A stretch of DNA of 64,000 nt from Aphidius gifuensis (Eukaryota > Arthropoda > Insecta > Hymenoptera > Braconidae). Under the pieces are notes generated by a model that ran no database searches, had not been told where the DNA came from, and saw only the letters and a program-made list of their open reading frames with translations. How positions within the stretch are numbered: the stretch's first letter is position 1; the number at the start of each line of letters is the position of its first letter. The position numbers and the translations under genes are program-made. Below are positions 1 to 11,243 of this stretch, one piece after another. Location of the stretch: positions 17,366,963-17,430,962 of the forward strand of contig NC_057792.1 of the NCBI RefSeq assembly GCF_014905175.1, given 5' to 3'.

Positions 1-242
1 AATTGTGGTTAAAAGAGAGGGAAAAATAAAATACATGCTAATAACAATAGGAATGTTGAATGAGGTGGTTATAGCCAAACATAATAAACAGACAACATCA
101 GTCATCAGTGGCTATATATTGCAATAAAGGTGATGACTATTTTTCGTTGTCGAAATTTTATCACAATTTTGTTGGTGTAAATAATAAAACTATTATCATT
201 TTTTTTTTTAAATTATAAATATTAATTACATCAATTATCATC
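1..242. other. left-edge noncoding sequence / possible 5' UTR
   Basis: AT-rich sequence with no coding signal on either strand. It runs directly into the ATG at 243 of the TEX14-like gene, so part of it is probably 5' UTR or promoter. No TATA box or CpG cluster stands out. Confidence 0.4.
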
Positions 243-3200
243 ATGGGAATGACAAAGATGTTTAAATGGTTAAAAAAGTGAGTAATTAATTGTCAAATTT
301 AATTTTCTTTTTGTTATCAGTACGTGTTTGTGTGTGTGTTCTAAATTTTTATTTGAAACCTTGGAATGTCAGGGGTCGAAGCCAAATAAAATTAATCCAA
401 ATGTTTTTATTATTTGAAAATTTAATCAACACACGAATTATTATCAATGTTGGAAAATTTTTTTTAAATAGTTATTTGAAAAAACAAAATATAATTTTAA
501 TTCAATAAAATTTAAATATATAATAAATTATTATTATGAAATATTTTTGGTTGATTGAAAAGTGTGTGTACGTGTGTTGGTTATTTATTTAATTTGAAAA
601 AAAAAAAAAGAAATTATGACCTTGTGTTGACAAAATCAAATCAATTAATTCATTGAATTATTGATATATTTTATAGCTTATTTAAAATATTATTTTCGTA
701 CTTAAAAATTATATTATCACAATATATTTAAATTAATTTATTTACTCGTGTATTGATGAAGGTCACTGGCCGAAATAAAAAAATCTACATGAACCATATA
801 TATTTATGAACTGTACTAAAACGTGTAAACATATTTTTTTTTTTCCATTGCGAGTTTATAAAATGTACTACACTTGTGTTTTAATACAAAAGCATGTACA
901 TCGAAACGAAAAAAATAAATGAAATAAATACATGATAAATAAATACAATATCAACACCAATACACACACATAAAAATTCTCGTGAAAGCAATAAAATTAG
1001 ACATAAAACAAACTACGATAATGATAACGATCTGACAATTGTCACATAAAAATTATATCTTGTTCATGAATCCTGTTCTATAATTTGCCTTTTTTTTTTT
1101 TTTATTTTTACCTCATATTAAACAATAGAATTTCAAAAAAAAAAATATAGAAATTTTTTTATATTTTTATATTTCACAAAATTATCATTCATTTATTTAA
1201 CAATAAAATAATTGTTACATAATTATTAAATATATATAATTTTTCAAATAAAAAATAAAATAAAATAAAGATAATTTATCTTTTTTACTTTTAAATATTT
1301 AATGAACAATATACATGACAAATTGTTAAACCAATTTAATAAATATAACAAAGTAAATACATCATTTATCAATGCGTATAAAATAAAATCAAATAAATCA
1401 TAAAAGTTTTGAGAAATAAATTGATATAGTGTCCAATAAAAATCTGGTGAATAATAAAAATAAAAAAATAAAATTTATGTAGTTATTAGTTATCATTAAA
1501 GTGCATATATACAATATGAAATCAATGAATATAAAAAAAAGTTAATGCAAGAGGGACTATGTGTTTTAGACCTCACCCATGTCATATTGTACAAGTCATC
1601 CTCATCCTCATCCTCATTGGTCGGTCAGCGAACTTTTTGTTAAATATATTTATTGCTTGTTTTTTGTTATAAACCAATACACATACATATGTACATTAAA
1701 TACATTTACACTCAATACATCAATGTACCAAACAGACATTAAATTTATTTATTTTTTTTTTTTTTATATATTTTTATATTCTGATTATATATACAAAAGA
1801 AGAATTGACTCTCTGTTTGATGGTAGCAATGTTATGCATGGAATTTTGTAATTCTTTGTAATAATTATAATAACAAATAACAGATATTATCAGTTATATT
1901 CATTTGAGCCATTAGAAACAGCATGGTATTGATGAGTTTTTTATTATTTATTTTTTTTTTTTCTTAATACTGTTAATTAAGATGTTTACAAAAATTATTT
2001 TTTAAAATATTTTTTACTTTTTTTCAGGGACGTTATGAAAAATGATCATCATCAAAATGATCGTATTTATCCAGTTAAAACAAATATTCTTAACAAGTAA
2101 GTCATTATTTTAATTTTTTAATTTATGTAGATTTTTTTTTTTTTTTTTTTGAATTGAATAAAATTATCGATCTATGTTATTCAATCGATTAGACATGTAT
2201 TTATTTTTTTTATTCAATTTAATATTTTAAAATTTATGTAAAGTAAATTATTAATATATTTATTTAAATATATATTTAATGCTAAATTATTTGATGACGT
2301 GAAAGTTGATGACGATAGTAGAAAAAAAAAAAAACGACAACAAAATGGTTTTTAGTAATTTGTATTTTATGAGTTAAAAAAAAAAAAAAAAAATATAGGT
2401 CACTAGTTAAAAAGTTTTTAAATAAATTTTAAATGACGGAAATAAAAAAAAATATATTTGAAATTGTCGCGCATGCGTGTGAATTCCCGCGCGCCAATAA
2501 ACAGACAAAGAAAAAAAAAAAGAAAGAAAAAAAATAATAATAAAAAAACGAGGCACCAGGGGGGAAGAGATAATTTGGCAGCCTAATTATTTATTTTTTT
2601 TTGGACAGTTGGCATGTAAAAATTAAGTGAAAATTATAATAATTATCAAGTCAAATTGTGTTATGTTGTTATTATCACAGCTAATAATTATCTAACCGTC
2701 ATTATGGAATCTGACAGATGTACATCGTCATCAATGTCATCATACTCATCTTACAAAAACAACACAACCATGAATATTTCAAGATCATGTAAAATTAATA
2801 ATCGTAAATTTATTGCTTCAATGACAATTAATTTGCCAAAAAAAACAATAAATAATAATCATTTTAAATATCCAAGGTATGACATTAATCAATAATTTTT
2901 TTTTCCTGTCAAAGTTGAATTAAAAAATAAAATAAAAAAATTGTTATAAATAAATTATATTACTGATACATACTTAATGATATTAAAAAAAAAATAAACA
3001 AGGCCATTGCGACCACGAATGATAAAACATTTCAAAAAAAACATATTTATTCAGTAAAAAAAAAAATCCATTGAGTGGATAAATTTATTTTTTTTTCACT
3101 AAACACAAATTTCCACTCACCATTATCGGATATACAATTATTCACACCCATCCTGTTAGCTCACTTACATCACATTAGTTTTTAAATTGAAGAAAAAAAA

Positions 3201-6200
3201 AAAATTAAATAAATCATCTCTCATTCCATCAATGTACCAACAAACTGATACATTATTTATTTGATTTACAGTGAGGAATATCATAACGTCATGCGAGCAT
3301 TTATAAGTAGACGTGAAAATACCAACGATAATCAACATCAACTGACTTCTTCATCATCCGACAAAGTCAACATAAACAAGACTAAAAAATTTGATATTAT
3401 ATTTAATAATAAAAATAACATCAACAATAATAATCATGATAACAATAAAAAATTGATACTTGATTATCCTCACATGGATCCACATGATATACATGAGTTA
3501 AATTCAGTACCAGGTACAAAAAATCATAAAATTAAATATCATCATGCTGAATGGAAAAATACTGATGTATCAATTAGAAAATATAATCATCCAGATTATA
3601 AAAATGCAATAAAAGCTGATCTCAAAGTATTATCGTATGTAAAAAAACAAATACTTTTATTAATCAACAATTTTCATTATTAATTAATCAATTATTTTTC
3701 ATTTTTAGAAACATTCAACATCCAAATATATTATTGTTAATGGGAGTAACAACAAAACCAGATAATCATGATATTATAATACCAATATTTGAGTCAATTA
3801 ATTGTACACTATACAATTATATTAATAACAAAGAGTTTAAAAAAAAAATAACAATACAAGAAATAATTAAATATGGTAAAAATTTATCATCAGGATTAAT
3901 GTATGCACATGAACGTGGTTATATACATAGTGCAGTAAGTCCACATAGTATCTTCATTGCATCAAATGGTTTGATAAAACTTGGTGGCTGGGAATTGGCC
4001 ATCAACATGAACGAGGTAAGCTGGTCAAATCAATTGACTTTTACCTTTTTTTATCATATATATAGGTATTTTTGTGTGCTTTATAGTAAGTAAACAAGTC
4101 GCGATAGATCAATTGCAAATGTGTGTTTGCGTGTGTCTATATATATATCAAGTGGTATTTGTTAAAATAAAAAATACATGGTTGTTGATATTTATATGTA
4201 CACATACACATACTGTTACAAGCTGGCTTCTGTAAATGTTCTACAGGAAATACATTACGCAAGAATGTCGATCAGCCTGTTTTTAAAAGTAGTCATACAC
4301 AAAGATTTGCCTCTAATAATAATTTTACTCAAAAAATTTACAAACATAGATTAATATTTTATAAACAAGATTATATTATTTTGAATATTTTAAATATAAT
4401 ATTTTTATGATTATTTAATTGTTAGAAAATTCATCAATTGGTACTTGATAGTGACTAATAAATGTAACATGTTTTATATTAAATTAATAAAGTTTTTTCT
4501 TTTCTTTTTCAACAGTCGAAAATACGTAATAATTATGATGATAATTTGCGATCAGAAATATTAAAATGGCTTGCACCAGAGATATACAATAAAAATTCAC
4601 AGGAAATATCGACAAGCACGGATGTTTATGGCTTGACATTAGTTATATTGGAAATGTGTACTTTAAGTAAATGTATACCTTGGTCTGTTGCTTCAGGCGT
4701 TATGAAGTATGATCAAAAAGTTGATGTTGAGATGGAATATACCAAGTGGAAATGCGGTATCATCACAGACATGAACAACAACTATCCACCACTTTTAACT
4801 AGTATTGTAGAAGCTGGTTTACAGCTTGATTCTACCAAGAGAACTATCAACATGCCTAAGATGAACAAATTCCTTCAAAGACTAGATATTCAATATCAAC
4901 AAAAATCACTAATATATATTTATAATTTAATTCATCATCATCAACAACAAAATAATATTAATAATAATTATCATTCAATGTCAGATTTTTCTACAATATT
5001 TTCAAGTGATTTAACAAATGAATATTCACAAATTGATAGTACAACAACAACAAGTTCAACTTTATCATCAAGTTTTAAAAAAAGTCTTGATAGTTGTTCA
5101 ATTAATAATAACACTGATAATGATACATCAATGAACATGTTTGATGATGTTATCGAAATGACTCCTCCATTAATTAATGAAAATAATAATAAAAAAATTA
5201 ATATTTTAAATACAGTTGATGATTCAAGTGATCCTCGTGAGCACATAAAAATAATCAAACAAACTTTAGCAAATAAAAGAAAAAATTTTTTTAATGATGG
5301 TAATATTTCACACATTTCATCTGCTAATAATAATAATAATAATAATGAAAATATAAAATTACATCAAGTTAATAAATACAAAGACGACTGTCATACAAAA
5401 ATATTAAAATTAAAAAATAATATTTCATTATTACCAATAAAAGAGACACTTGTATCAGATAACAACGAGGCACAAGCTTTCTTTGAAGCGTCATTGTGGA
5501 GAAAGGAACGTCTGATTTGCATGTCTAAAATGAGAGAAATCAAGCCTAAAGGCTTAATGTCTGATACAAATTCAAGTAATGATACAAATCAAATTACCAA
5601 TATATCATCAACACCAAGTAACGATACATATAATATTAAAACACAAAGTTCATATATTAAAAATAATAATAAACAAATGATTAATGTTACTAATAAAACA
5701 TCATTTGAAAAATTAAAAGATGCATTGGACAGAGCAACTTTGCTTGTCAATGAAAATACATTAAATTCATCAAAAAATGATTCAAATAATAAAACAAATG
5801 ATTATTCAAATGAAAAAACAATTTTCGATGAACTTTATGAATTAAATAATACTGAAGATATTTTAAATAATCATGAAAATGATAGTGGTGATACTTATAC
5901 TATCACTAATGATGTCAATCAATTGATAACAAAAATTAATTGTTCTGGTGCTAAATGTACAAAGTACAATGCAAATAAAAATAATAACAACAAAAATATT
6001 GACACTTGTAATCATGATGATTTGAACAAAACAATGAGAGATGAAAAGAGTGGCAAAGATTATGCATATTTTGTTTTTGATGATAAACCAAGGATGTGTA
6101 CAAAATGTACAACTTGTTGCAATAATAAAAATACACTTCAAACAAGAAGAATGTCACTTCCAGATACTTTTGAATCATCAACAACAAAAATCAACAATTA

Positions 6201-6369
6201 TTCAATACTCAGTGAACAAACAATTGAACTACAAAATAATACTGTTGAAGATATTTATATTGATGATGAATTTGGTGAAAATTTAGCTGTTAACATGGTA
6301 CTTATTGACGAGGATCATTCAATTGATGATGACTTGTTTCAAGATTTTACATTTGATGATAGCTCATAG
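243..6369 (+). CDS. TEX14-like inactive protein kinase (isoform A, five coding exons)
   Basis: Coding exons read as 243-277, 2028-2096, 3272-3634, 3709-4015 and 4516-6369. All junctions are GT..AG and phases close to 2628 nt (875 aa). The kinase fold is visible: HPNILLLMGV (beta4, about residue 160), ANG-LIKLGGWE in place of the DFG loop, then LAPEI and TDVYGLTLVILEM (APE and subdomain IX, about 276-300). Catalytic motifs are degenerate: HRD is replaced by HSAVSPHS (about 227), DFG by LGGWE, and the VAIK strand reads VSIR. This is the pattern of TEX14 pseudokinases, which in mammals act at germ-cell intercellular bridges and kinetochores. The C-terminal ~500 residues are Asn/Asp/Ser-rich and probably disordered, with a Cys cluster near 5945-6120 and an acidic end. 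No ankyrin repeats, usual in vertebrate TEX14, are present. The family call rests on the pseudokinase motifs; another inactive kinase is possible. Confidence 0.7.
2466..2500. promoter_or_regulatory. CpG-rich promoter element with NRF1-like and E2F/CCAAT-like motifs
   Basis: In an almost CpG-free neighbourhood, CGCGCATGCGTG (2468-2479) resembles the palindromic NRF1/ewg site. TTCCCGCGCGCC (2484-2495) resembles an E2F site and overlaps a CCAAT box (2494-2498). It sits about 210 bp before the alternative start at 2704, so it is a likely promoter for isoform B. Motif calls are by eye. Confidence 0.45.
2704..2876 (+). CDS. alternative first coding exon of the TEX14-like gene (isoform B)
   Basis: An open frame starting MESDRCTSSS at 2704 runs to a donor at 2877 (GGTATG). 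It leaves the same codon phase (two bases, AG) as the 2028-2096 exon. Joining it to the acceptor at 3271 restores the frame (AG+T, Ser, then EEYHNV) and gives an 898-aa protein that differs only at the N-terminus. No acceptor is visible upstream. A CpG-rich promoter-like block lies about 210 bp 5', so it is best read as a first exon with its own promoter. Confidence 0.5.
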
Positions 6370-6811
6370 CTTTTAAATAACATTCATTATGTTATTAATT
6401 AAATATTTAAACACTATGTTAGTTTTAAAATAATCACTCAATTAAAAACATTAATTATTATAATCATACAATTGATTGTTTAAAACAAATCAATATTATT
6501 TTTTTATTATTATTTAAAAAAAAAAAAAAGGATAACCAAAAGAAAGCTAATTTATAATTATATTTCACAAAAAATCATTATAAATGAATAGACAAGTATT
6601 ACGTAATGTTAGGATATTAATTGTTAAAAACAAAAAAAAAATTAAAATTTAATATTTTTATAAACAATGAGATTGATCAAGAGCCTTTGGTTTTGGTCGT
6701 TTATAATTACTAAATAATTATCTTATTGTCAAATTAGTTGACGGTATATAAATTTGTATACATAATAAATAAAATATCAATAAAAAATATATGTAATTTT
6801 GATTGACTTAC
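6370..6811. other. 3' region of the TEX14-like gene, also intron of an antisense gene
   Basis: AT-rich with several T/A runs. It carries the TEX14-like 3' UTR on the plus strand. On the minus strand it follows the splice donor at 6811-6810 of the small start exon at 6812-6863. No clear coding exon is seen, apart from a weak acceptor near 6716 that would give a short tail. Confidence 0.4.
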
Positions 6812-6863
6812 CTCCTGTTGTAGCTGAATTTTCATTGACACTTTTATCACAATTAAATGTCAT
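6812..6863 (-). CDS. first coding exon of an unidentified minus-strand gene (partial)
   Basis: On the minus strand an ATG at 6863 opens MTFNCDKSVNENSATTG and ends in phase 1 at a good donor (GTAAGT, 6811 downward). The 5' side (6864-7060) is less AT-rich and looks like a leader. I do not recognise the protein. The following exon could not be fixed: an acceptor near 6716 gives only about 22 more codons before a stop. Otherwise the gene must run antisense through the TEX14-like locus or past the left edge. It could also be a chance ATG plus donor. Confidence 0.3.
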
Positions 6864-7374
6864 ACTGTTTAAACACTTTACTCACTTTTTAAACAATCAA
6901 ATTCAATGTTTTTTTTTTTCACTTTAAACACTGCTCAGATGGAGCAAGATGTCGTACACTACATTATCACCAACATGTTGCTGAATCACCATCACCAACA
7001 ACCAACAACGACTTTCACTCGTATTACATTTTTATCCACCGTGCACATATTTTTCAACAACCGATAATAATTAATAAATTCAATCAATCTACAAAAAAAC
7101 CTATTTACAATTGTTAATTAAGAAATTATTTACTCCGAAAATTATTTTATAAACAATAAATCATTATTTTTGGAGTAAAAAATAATCAATCAAGATACAT
7201 GAACAATAACCTAACCTACAAAATATATTATTCACGATTATTTATTAAATTACGTATAATTATTGTATTATTTATACACGACTGACACGTAATAATTTTT
7301 ACAAACAAATTGTTTAAATAATAAACTAATAATAATGAACCAACTTGGCATTGTTAAGCATTAAACAAAATGGC
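6864..7374. other. intergenic; likely leader/promoter of the minus-strand 6863 exon
   Basis: 6900-7060 is comparatively mixed in base composition (CAACA- and CACC-rich on the plus strand), consistent with a 5' leader on the minus strand. The rest is AT-rich and shows nothing recognisable. Confidence 0.35.
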
Positions 7375-7696
7375 GTCTTATTTTTTTTTTTTTCGCTCTC
7401 TGATTGACGCCCTCTTCGAAAAATTTTCCAACTAACTTTCGATTGATCGATTGTCGAATTTTCGAGGTATTGATTCAATAGATTAATTAGTTTAAAATTA
7501 TTAATTTTAAAAATAATAAATAACACTTTTTTTAATAATTAAAAAATCAGAGATTTTTAACTTTTCACAAAAAAAATTAAATAAATAAAAAATAATGTCG
7601 AAATTTTAGTGTTTCATATGACAAATTTATTATTATTTTCATTATCAAAATTATTATATGATAACTAAGAAATAAAATTAAACATTATATTATTAG
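7375..7696. repeat. direct repeat copy 1 (~320 bp)
   Basis: Starts at GTCTTATTTTTTT...CGCTCTCTGA-TGACGCCCTC and runs to about TTAAACATTATATTATTA. It is nearly identical, apart from small indels and substitutions, to 9641-9945 in the same orientation. The pair brackets the F-box/LRR gene. Each copy lies upstream of a minus-strand start codon: 6863 for this copy and 9438 for the other. Short ORFs inside it are not convincing. Confidence 0.8.
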
Positions 7697-7804
7697 GATA
7701 TAATAAACATATATAATATTTATTATGATATAATATATATTACAATATATTTACATATAATATAATAAGTAAAAAAACTATAATTAGTATTATATCTATA
7801 ATTT

Positions 7805-9438
7805 TTATTTGGTTGTATTTTTTTTAACATAAAAAATTGATAAACAATCGTATTCGGTTCGTGTGCTAAATAAATCAGAATCAAGTGAAACAAATACAGT
7901 TAATTCTCTGTCACGACTTTCTGATATTTCTGCTGCTTTTTCAATAAAATTGAAAGTTATACCTGTGTTTTTGACGCAATATTCAATCATGTCTGGTGAA
8001 TTTTCAAGAACTTTAATGGCCGATTCATCAGTAATTTTATTGCTATATGGTAACTTTAAATGTGTCAAATTTTTGAGCAATTTAATTGAGGAGTCAGTAG
8101 CATCATTAAAGCCGTCTAAATAGAGATTTTTTAAATTATTTATCTTTGAACATGCAGCGATACCAGCATCGGTTAGCCATGGACATGATACACGTAGTGT
8201 GTGTAATCGTTTCATAACATTAGCAATGTTATATATACAATCATCGGAAATTCCCCAAGTAAGAATATCTAATTCTTCAACACGTTCAAAGAGCTCCGTA
8301 GTACTCATTTTAATTTTATTGTAACAATTGTGGTCACTAGTGCTTCTTATTGTTTCCGAATTGTTCAAATATTCGCGCATACTTCGTGGAGATACTATAC
8401 AATCAGCTCCAAATTTTCTTAAGGCCTTCAGTTGAATAACCACCTGTAAAAGAAATAATTCAGTTAAGAACTTATGTAAATAAAAAAAAAAAAATGATAT
8501 TTAGGATAAGGTACATAAAGTTTAAATTTTATACACTAGTCATTTCTGCTGGAAAAAAAGCTTTTTTACATAAGGCTGCAGCCCAATTTGCAATATTGAG
8601 ATCCGTCAATGTATCAGCAACGTTTAACAATGAATTAATTAAAGTTGTAGGGACTTTACGATGTTCATCATCAAAACAACCATGAAATATGATTTTCAAT
8701 ACTTTCAGTTTAGAAAGATGTGAAAATGCATTATCCAATATTGCATCATCAATATCACCGATTCTTATTCGAAGTTTTATGAGATTTGGACAATATTCAT
8801 TAATAACTGGCAATATGTTACAACGAGTATAGACTGACAAGTCTAATTCTCTTAAATAACGACCACATTTATAAAGCAGTGATTTCAAAAACTTGAATTG
8901 TCCATTGATTCTTGGATAATTTCTCTCTAAAAAATGTGGATTCTCGTCATATTCCCAATGTGTTAGTTCAAGTTTTTTGACATTAAACCAAGAATAATCA
9001 AGGACTCTTTTCCATTTTTTGCATACTAAAAAAAAAAAATTATTCGTCAGTACTATAGTATTTATAAATAATAATTTTTTAAATAAAATAATTTATTATT
9101 ATACCCAATGCAATTTTTGGTCTTTCACATGCTGGTACATGCATGAATATTTCAGTCAGGCAATCATCATTAACACGCTCAATTATCGTTATATCTTTGG
9201 CGTTTAAATTATTATCATCATCATGGTGAGTGTATATCTATAAAAAGAATAATTAAATATATTTAATATGCAATCTACAAGCATAGGATACAGACTTCTC
9301 CAGCGACCTACATTTTTTTTAACTAACCTTATTATTTTTTTTGCTCAAGGAACGTGTTATAATTTGACTTGGAACGTTATATTTTTTTACCAAGCTTTTT
9401 TTCGACCCTGATTTACGCAATCGTTTGAGCTGATTCAT
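7805..9438 (-). CDS. F-box / leucine-rich-repeat protein
   Basis: Four minus-strand exons: 9438-9328, 9237-9105, 9025-8535 and 8443-7805. All are GT..AG and the total is 1374 nt (457 aa). A basic N-terminus (residues 1-37) precedes an F-box at about 56-95, with VNDDCLTEIFMHVP, then the KIAL-VCKKWKRVL helix across the exon 2/3 junction. Degenerate LRRs follow (LRELDLSV, CPNLIKLRIRIGD, VEELDILTWGISDD, LKNLYLDGFND, LTHLKLPYSNKITD). Such proteins are substrate receptors of SCF (Skp1-Cullin1) ubiquitin ligases. I see no close orthologue, and hymenopteran parasitoids carry many rapidly evolving F-box/LRR genes. The substrate is unknown. The gene is flanked by direct repeats and has a hairpin just 5' of its start. 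Confidence 0.85.
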
Positions 9439-9547
9439 ATTTGATAAAATTAAAATTTGATATCCACTACCAATAATAAGTAATAACCACGTTTTAGTTT
9501 TTTTATATTTGTTTTTATCTTAATTATATCTGCGCGCAAGTAATTTT

Positions 9548-9619
9548 GGCCAATCAAGAAGACTAGAGACTGCTAGAGACCTAATTTATTGGTCTCTACT
9601 CTCTAGTCTTCTTGTGGCC
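9548..9619. repeat. imperfect inverted repeat / hairpin 5' of the F-box gene
   Basis: Left arm 9548-9581 (GGCCAATCAAGAAGACTAGA onward) pairs with right arm 9591-9619 around a 9-nt AT loop. The core AAGAAGACTAGAGA matches TCTCTAGTCTTCTT exactly, the GGTCTCTA ends pair as well, and small bulges interrupt the stem. It lies about 110 bp upstream of the minus-strand F-box ATG, so it could be in its 5' UTR or promoter, or be a short foldback element. Confidence 0.75.
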
Positions 9620-9640
9620 TGCTGTAGCTCACTGTAGCCA

Positions 9641-9945
9641 GTCTTATTTTTTTTTTCGCTCTCTCTCTCTGACTGACGCCCTCGATATATCGATTATTTA
9701 ATTTTCGAGGGATCGATTCAATAGATTAATTAGTTGAAAATTATTAATTTTAAAAATAATAAATAACACTTTTTTTAATAATTAAAAAATCAGAAATTTT
9801 TAACTTTTCAGAAAAAAAAATTAAATAAATAAAAAATAATGTCAAAATTTTAGTGTCTCATATGACAAATTTATTATTTTTCATTATCAAAATTATTATA
9901 TGATATTATGTGATAACTAAGAAATAAAATTAAACATATTATTAG
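9641..9945. repeat. direct repeat copy 2 (~305 bp)
   Basis: Same orientation as 7375-7696 and nearly identical over most of its length. Both carry the GACGCCCTC segment, the TTCAATAGATTAATTAGTT block and the CATATGACAAATTTATTATT block. This copy lies immediately upstream of the F-box/LRR start. The pair indicates a local duplication with a ~2.26-kb period. Confidence 0.8.
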
Positions 9946-10102
9946 CATATTTTGATTATTGAAAGGAAATAAAAGAAAACAAAAAAAAAATTAATATTGT
10001 TAATGAAAAAAAAGAAAATTACGTATTTTTGTGAATAAAAAATAGAAAATCAATTATTAATTAATAACTTTAGCCGACTAGATATATTAGCCTGAATATA
10101 TT

Positions 10103-10596
10103 TTATGTTGCCAGACCAAAAACAGATACTATACAATACATTGTTTTATTTTCCCAACGAACAGTACAACTTCCATCAGTTGTATTATCCCAAAAACATG
10201 AACTTGCTGTATGTAAACCAGCACCATTTTTTTGCATAATTGTACATGTAACTAAAAGAAAAAAAAACAGTTAAATATATTAATACCATAAACTAATTTA
10301 TTATTAAATATTTGCATATACCAACCAATATATTTGTATGGTTTTTGAAGTTTAGTTAAATTAGCTAAACAAGTTTCAACAACATTTGAAATCCATTGAC
10401 TAACTTTGGTATGTTGATAGGCATCACCACCAATTGACATTTCAATTGCTTCTTTTATTATTTTACTAACATCATCAACAACAAATTGGGTCTAAAAATT
10501 AAAATGTAAACAATATTATCAATATTTGTTATATATTTTATTAATTGTTTATTGTATTTAGATTTATTTACATACCTCATCTTGCATATCCTCCAT
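10103..10596 (-). CDS. Dlc90F: dynein light chain Tctex-type (DYNLT1 / Dlc90F-like)
   Basis: Three minus-strand exons: 10596-10576 (MEDMQDE), 10491-10326 and 10251-10103. The total is 336 nt (111 aa), matching the fly protein length. The sequence follows the Tctex-1 family: FVVDDVSKIIKEAIE, GGDAYQHTKVSQWISNVVE, LTKLQKPYKYI, then TCTIMQKNGAGLHTAS, CFWDNTTDGSCTVRWENK and TMYCIVSVFGL. It is a dimeric light chain that binds the intermediate chain of cytoplasmic dynein and links cargo. The donor of exon 2 is weak (G|GTTGGT), but only this junction restores the conserved KYIV-TC sequence. It is head-to-head with the DMAC2-like gene, 647 bp between start codons. Confidence 0.93.
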
Positions 10597-11243
10597 CGTT
10601 TCGATTAATTTTTAATTTTCTTATAAACTTTATCAGTCAAGTGTAATTGTGTCTTTGATTATGACAGCAATATAAATATTAATAACAACTGTTATTTTTC
10701 TTCAATAAATATTATTAATTTATGTACTGTATAATAAGCCAATGAAAAAAGAAATGACGACAAGTCTATGACATATGATGACATATGTCAAATATGTTTT
10801 TCACGTAAATTGTAGTAAAACTACTGCTAAATTATTATCATTTAATTATTTAGTTTTATTTTATTAATTTTGTTGTAAAGTTAACTAAAAAAATTGACAG
10901 AATGTTAAATGAATAAACAACTTTTATGGAAACAGAAGAAAAAAAAAATTCTCTCCTCTTTCTCTCTCTCCTCTCTCTCCATTTGTAGCTAGTGACATCT
11001 ACCAGTTATTTTCAAGACACCAATTTAACAAAAATATTTTGATTGAAAAAAAAAAAAGAACAAAAAAAGGTAATATCAACATTTATATAATTATTGTTAA
11101 TGATGAAATAATGAATTTTTATAAATTGTTCAACAAATTCTAGCAATTCATTGGATAACTACAATAATAATTGAAATAAAATAACAAACAAGAAGTTGTT
11201 GTTGCTGTCATAATATGCCCTAACATATAACCAACAAAAAAAA
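10597..11243. promoter_or_regulatory. shared divergent promoter region with a pyrimidine/GAGA tract
   Basis: It separates the divergent dynein light chain (-) and DMAC2-like (+) genes. It includes a CT-rich stretch at 10951-10980 that could bind GAGA-type factors, and CATATG palindromes near 10770-10790. No TATA box or strong initiator can be named. Confidence 0.4.

Noticed and set aside
1579..1851. 90-codon plus frame with a His-Pro repeat in the first TEX14-like intron.
   Set aside because: The HP repeat comes from a short CTCATC tandem; the rest is T-run sequence and no splice sites fit.
7326..7526. 66-codon minus-strand frame overlapping repeat copy 1.
   Set aside because: It runs through a T-rich tract, is not preserved in repeat copy 2, and has no domain or splice context.
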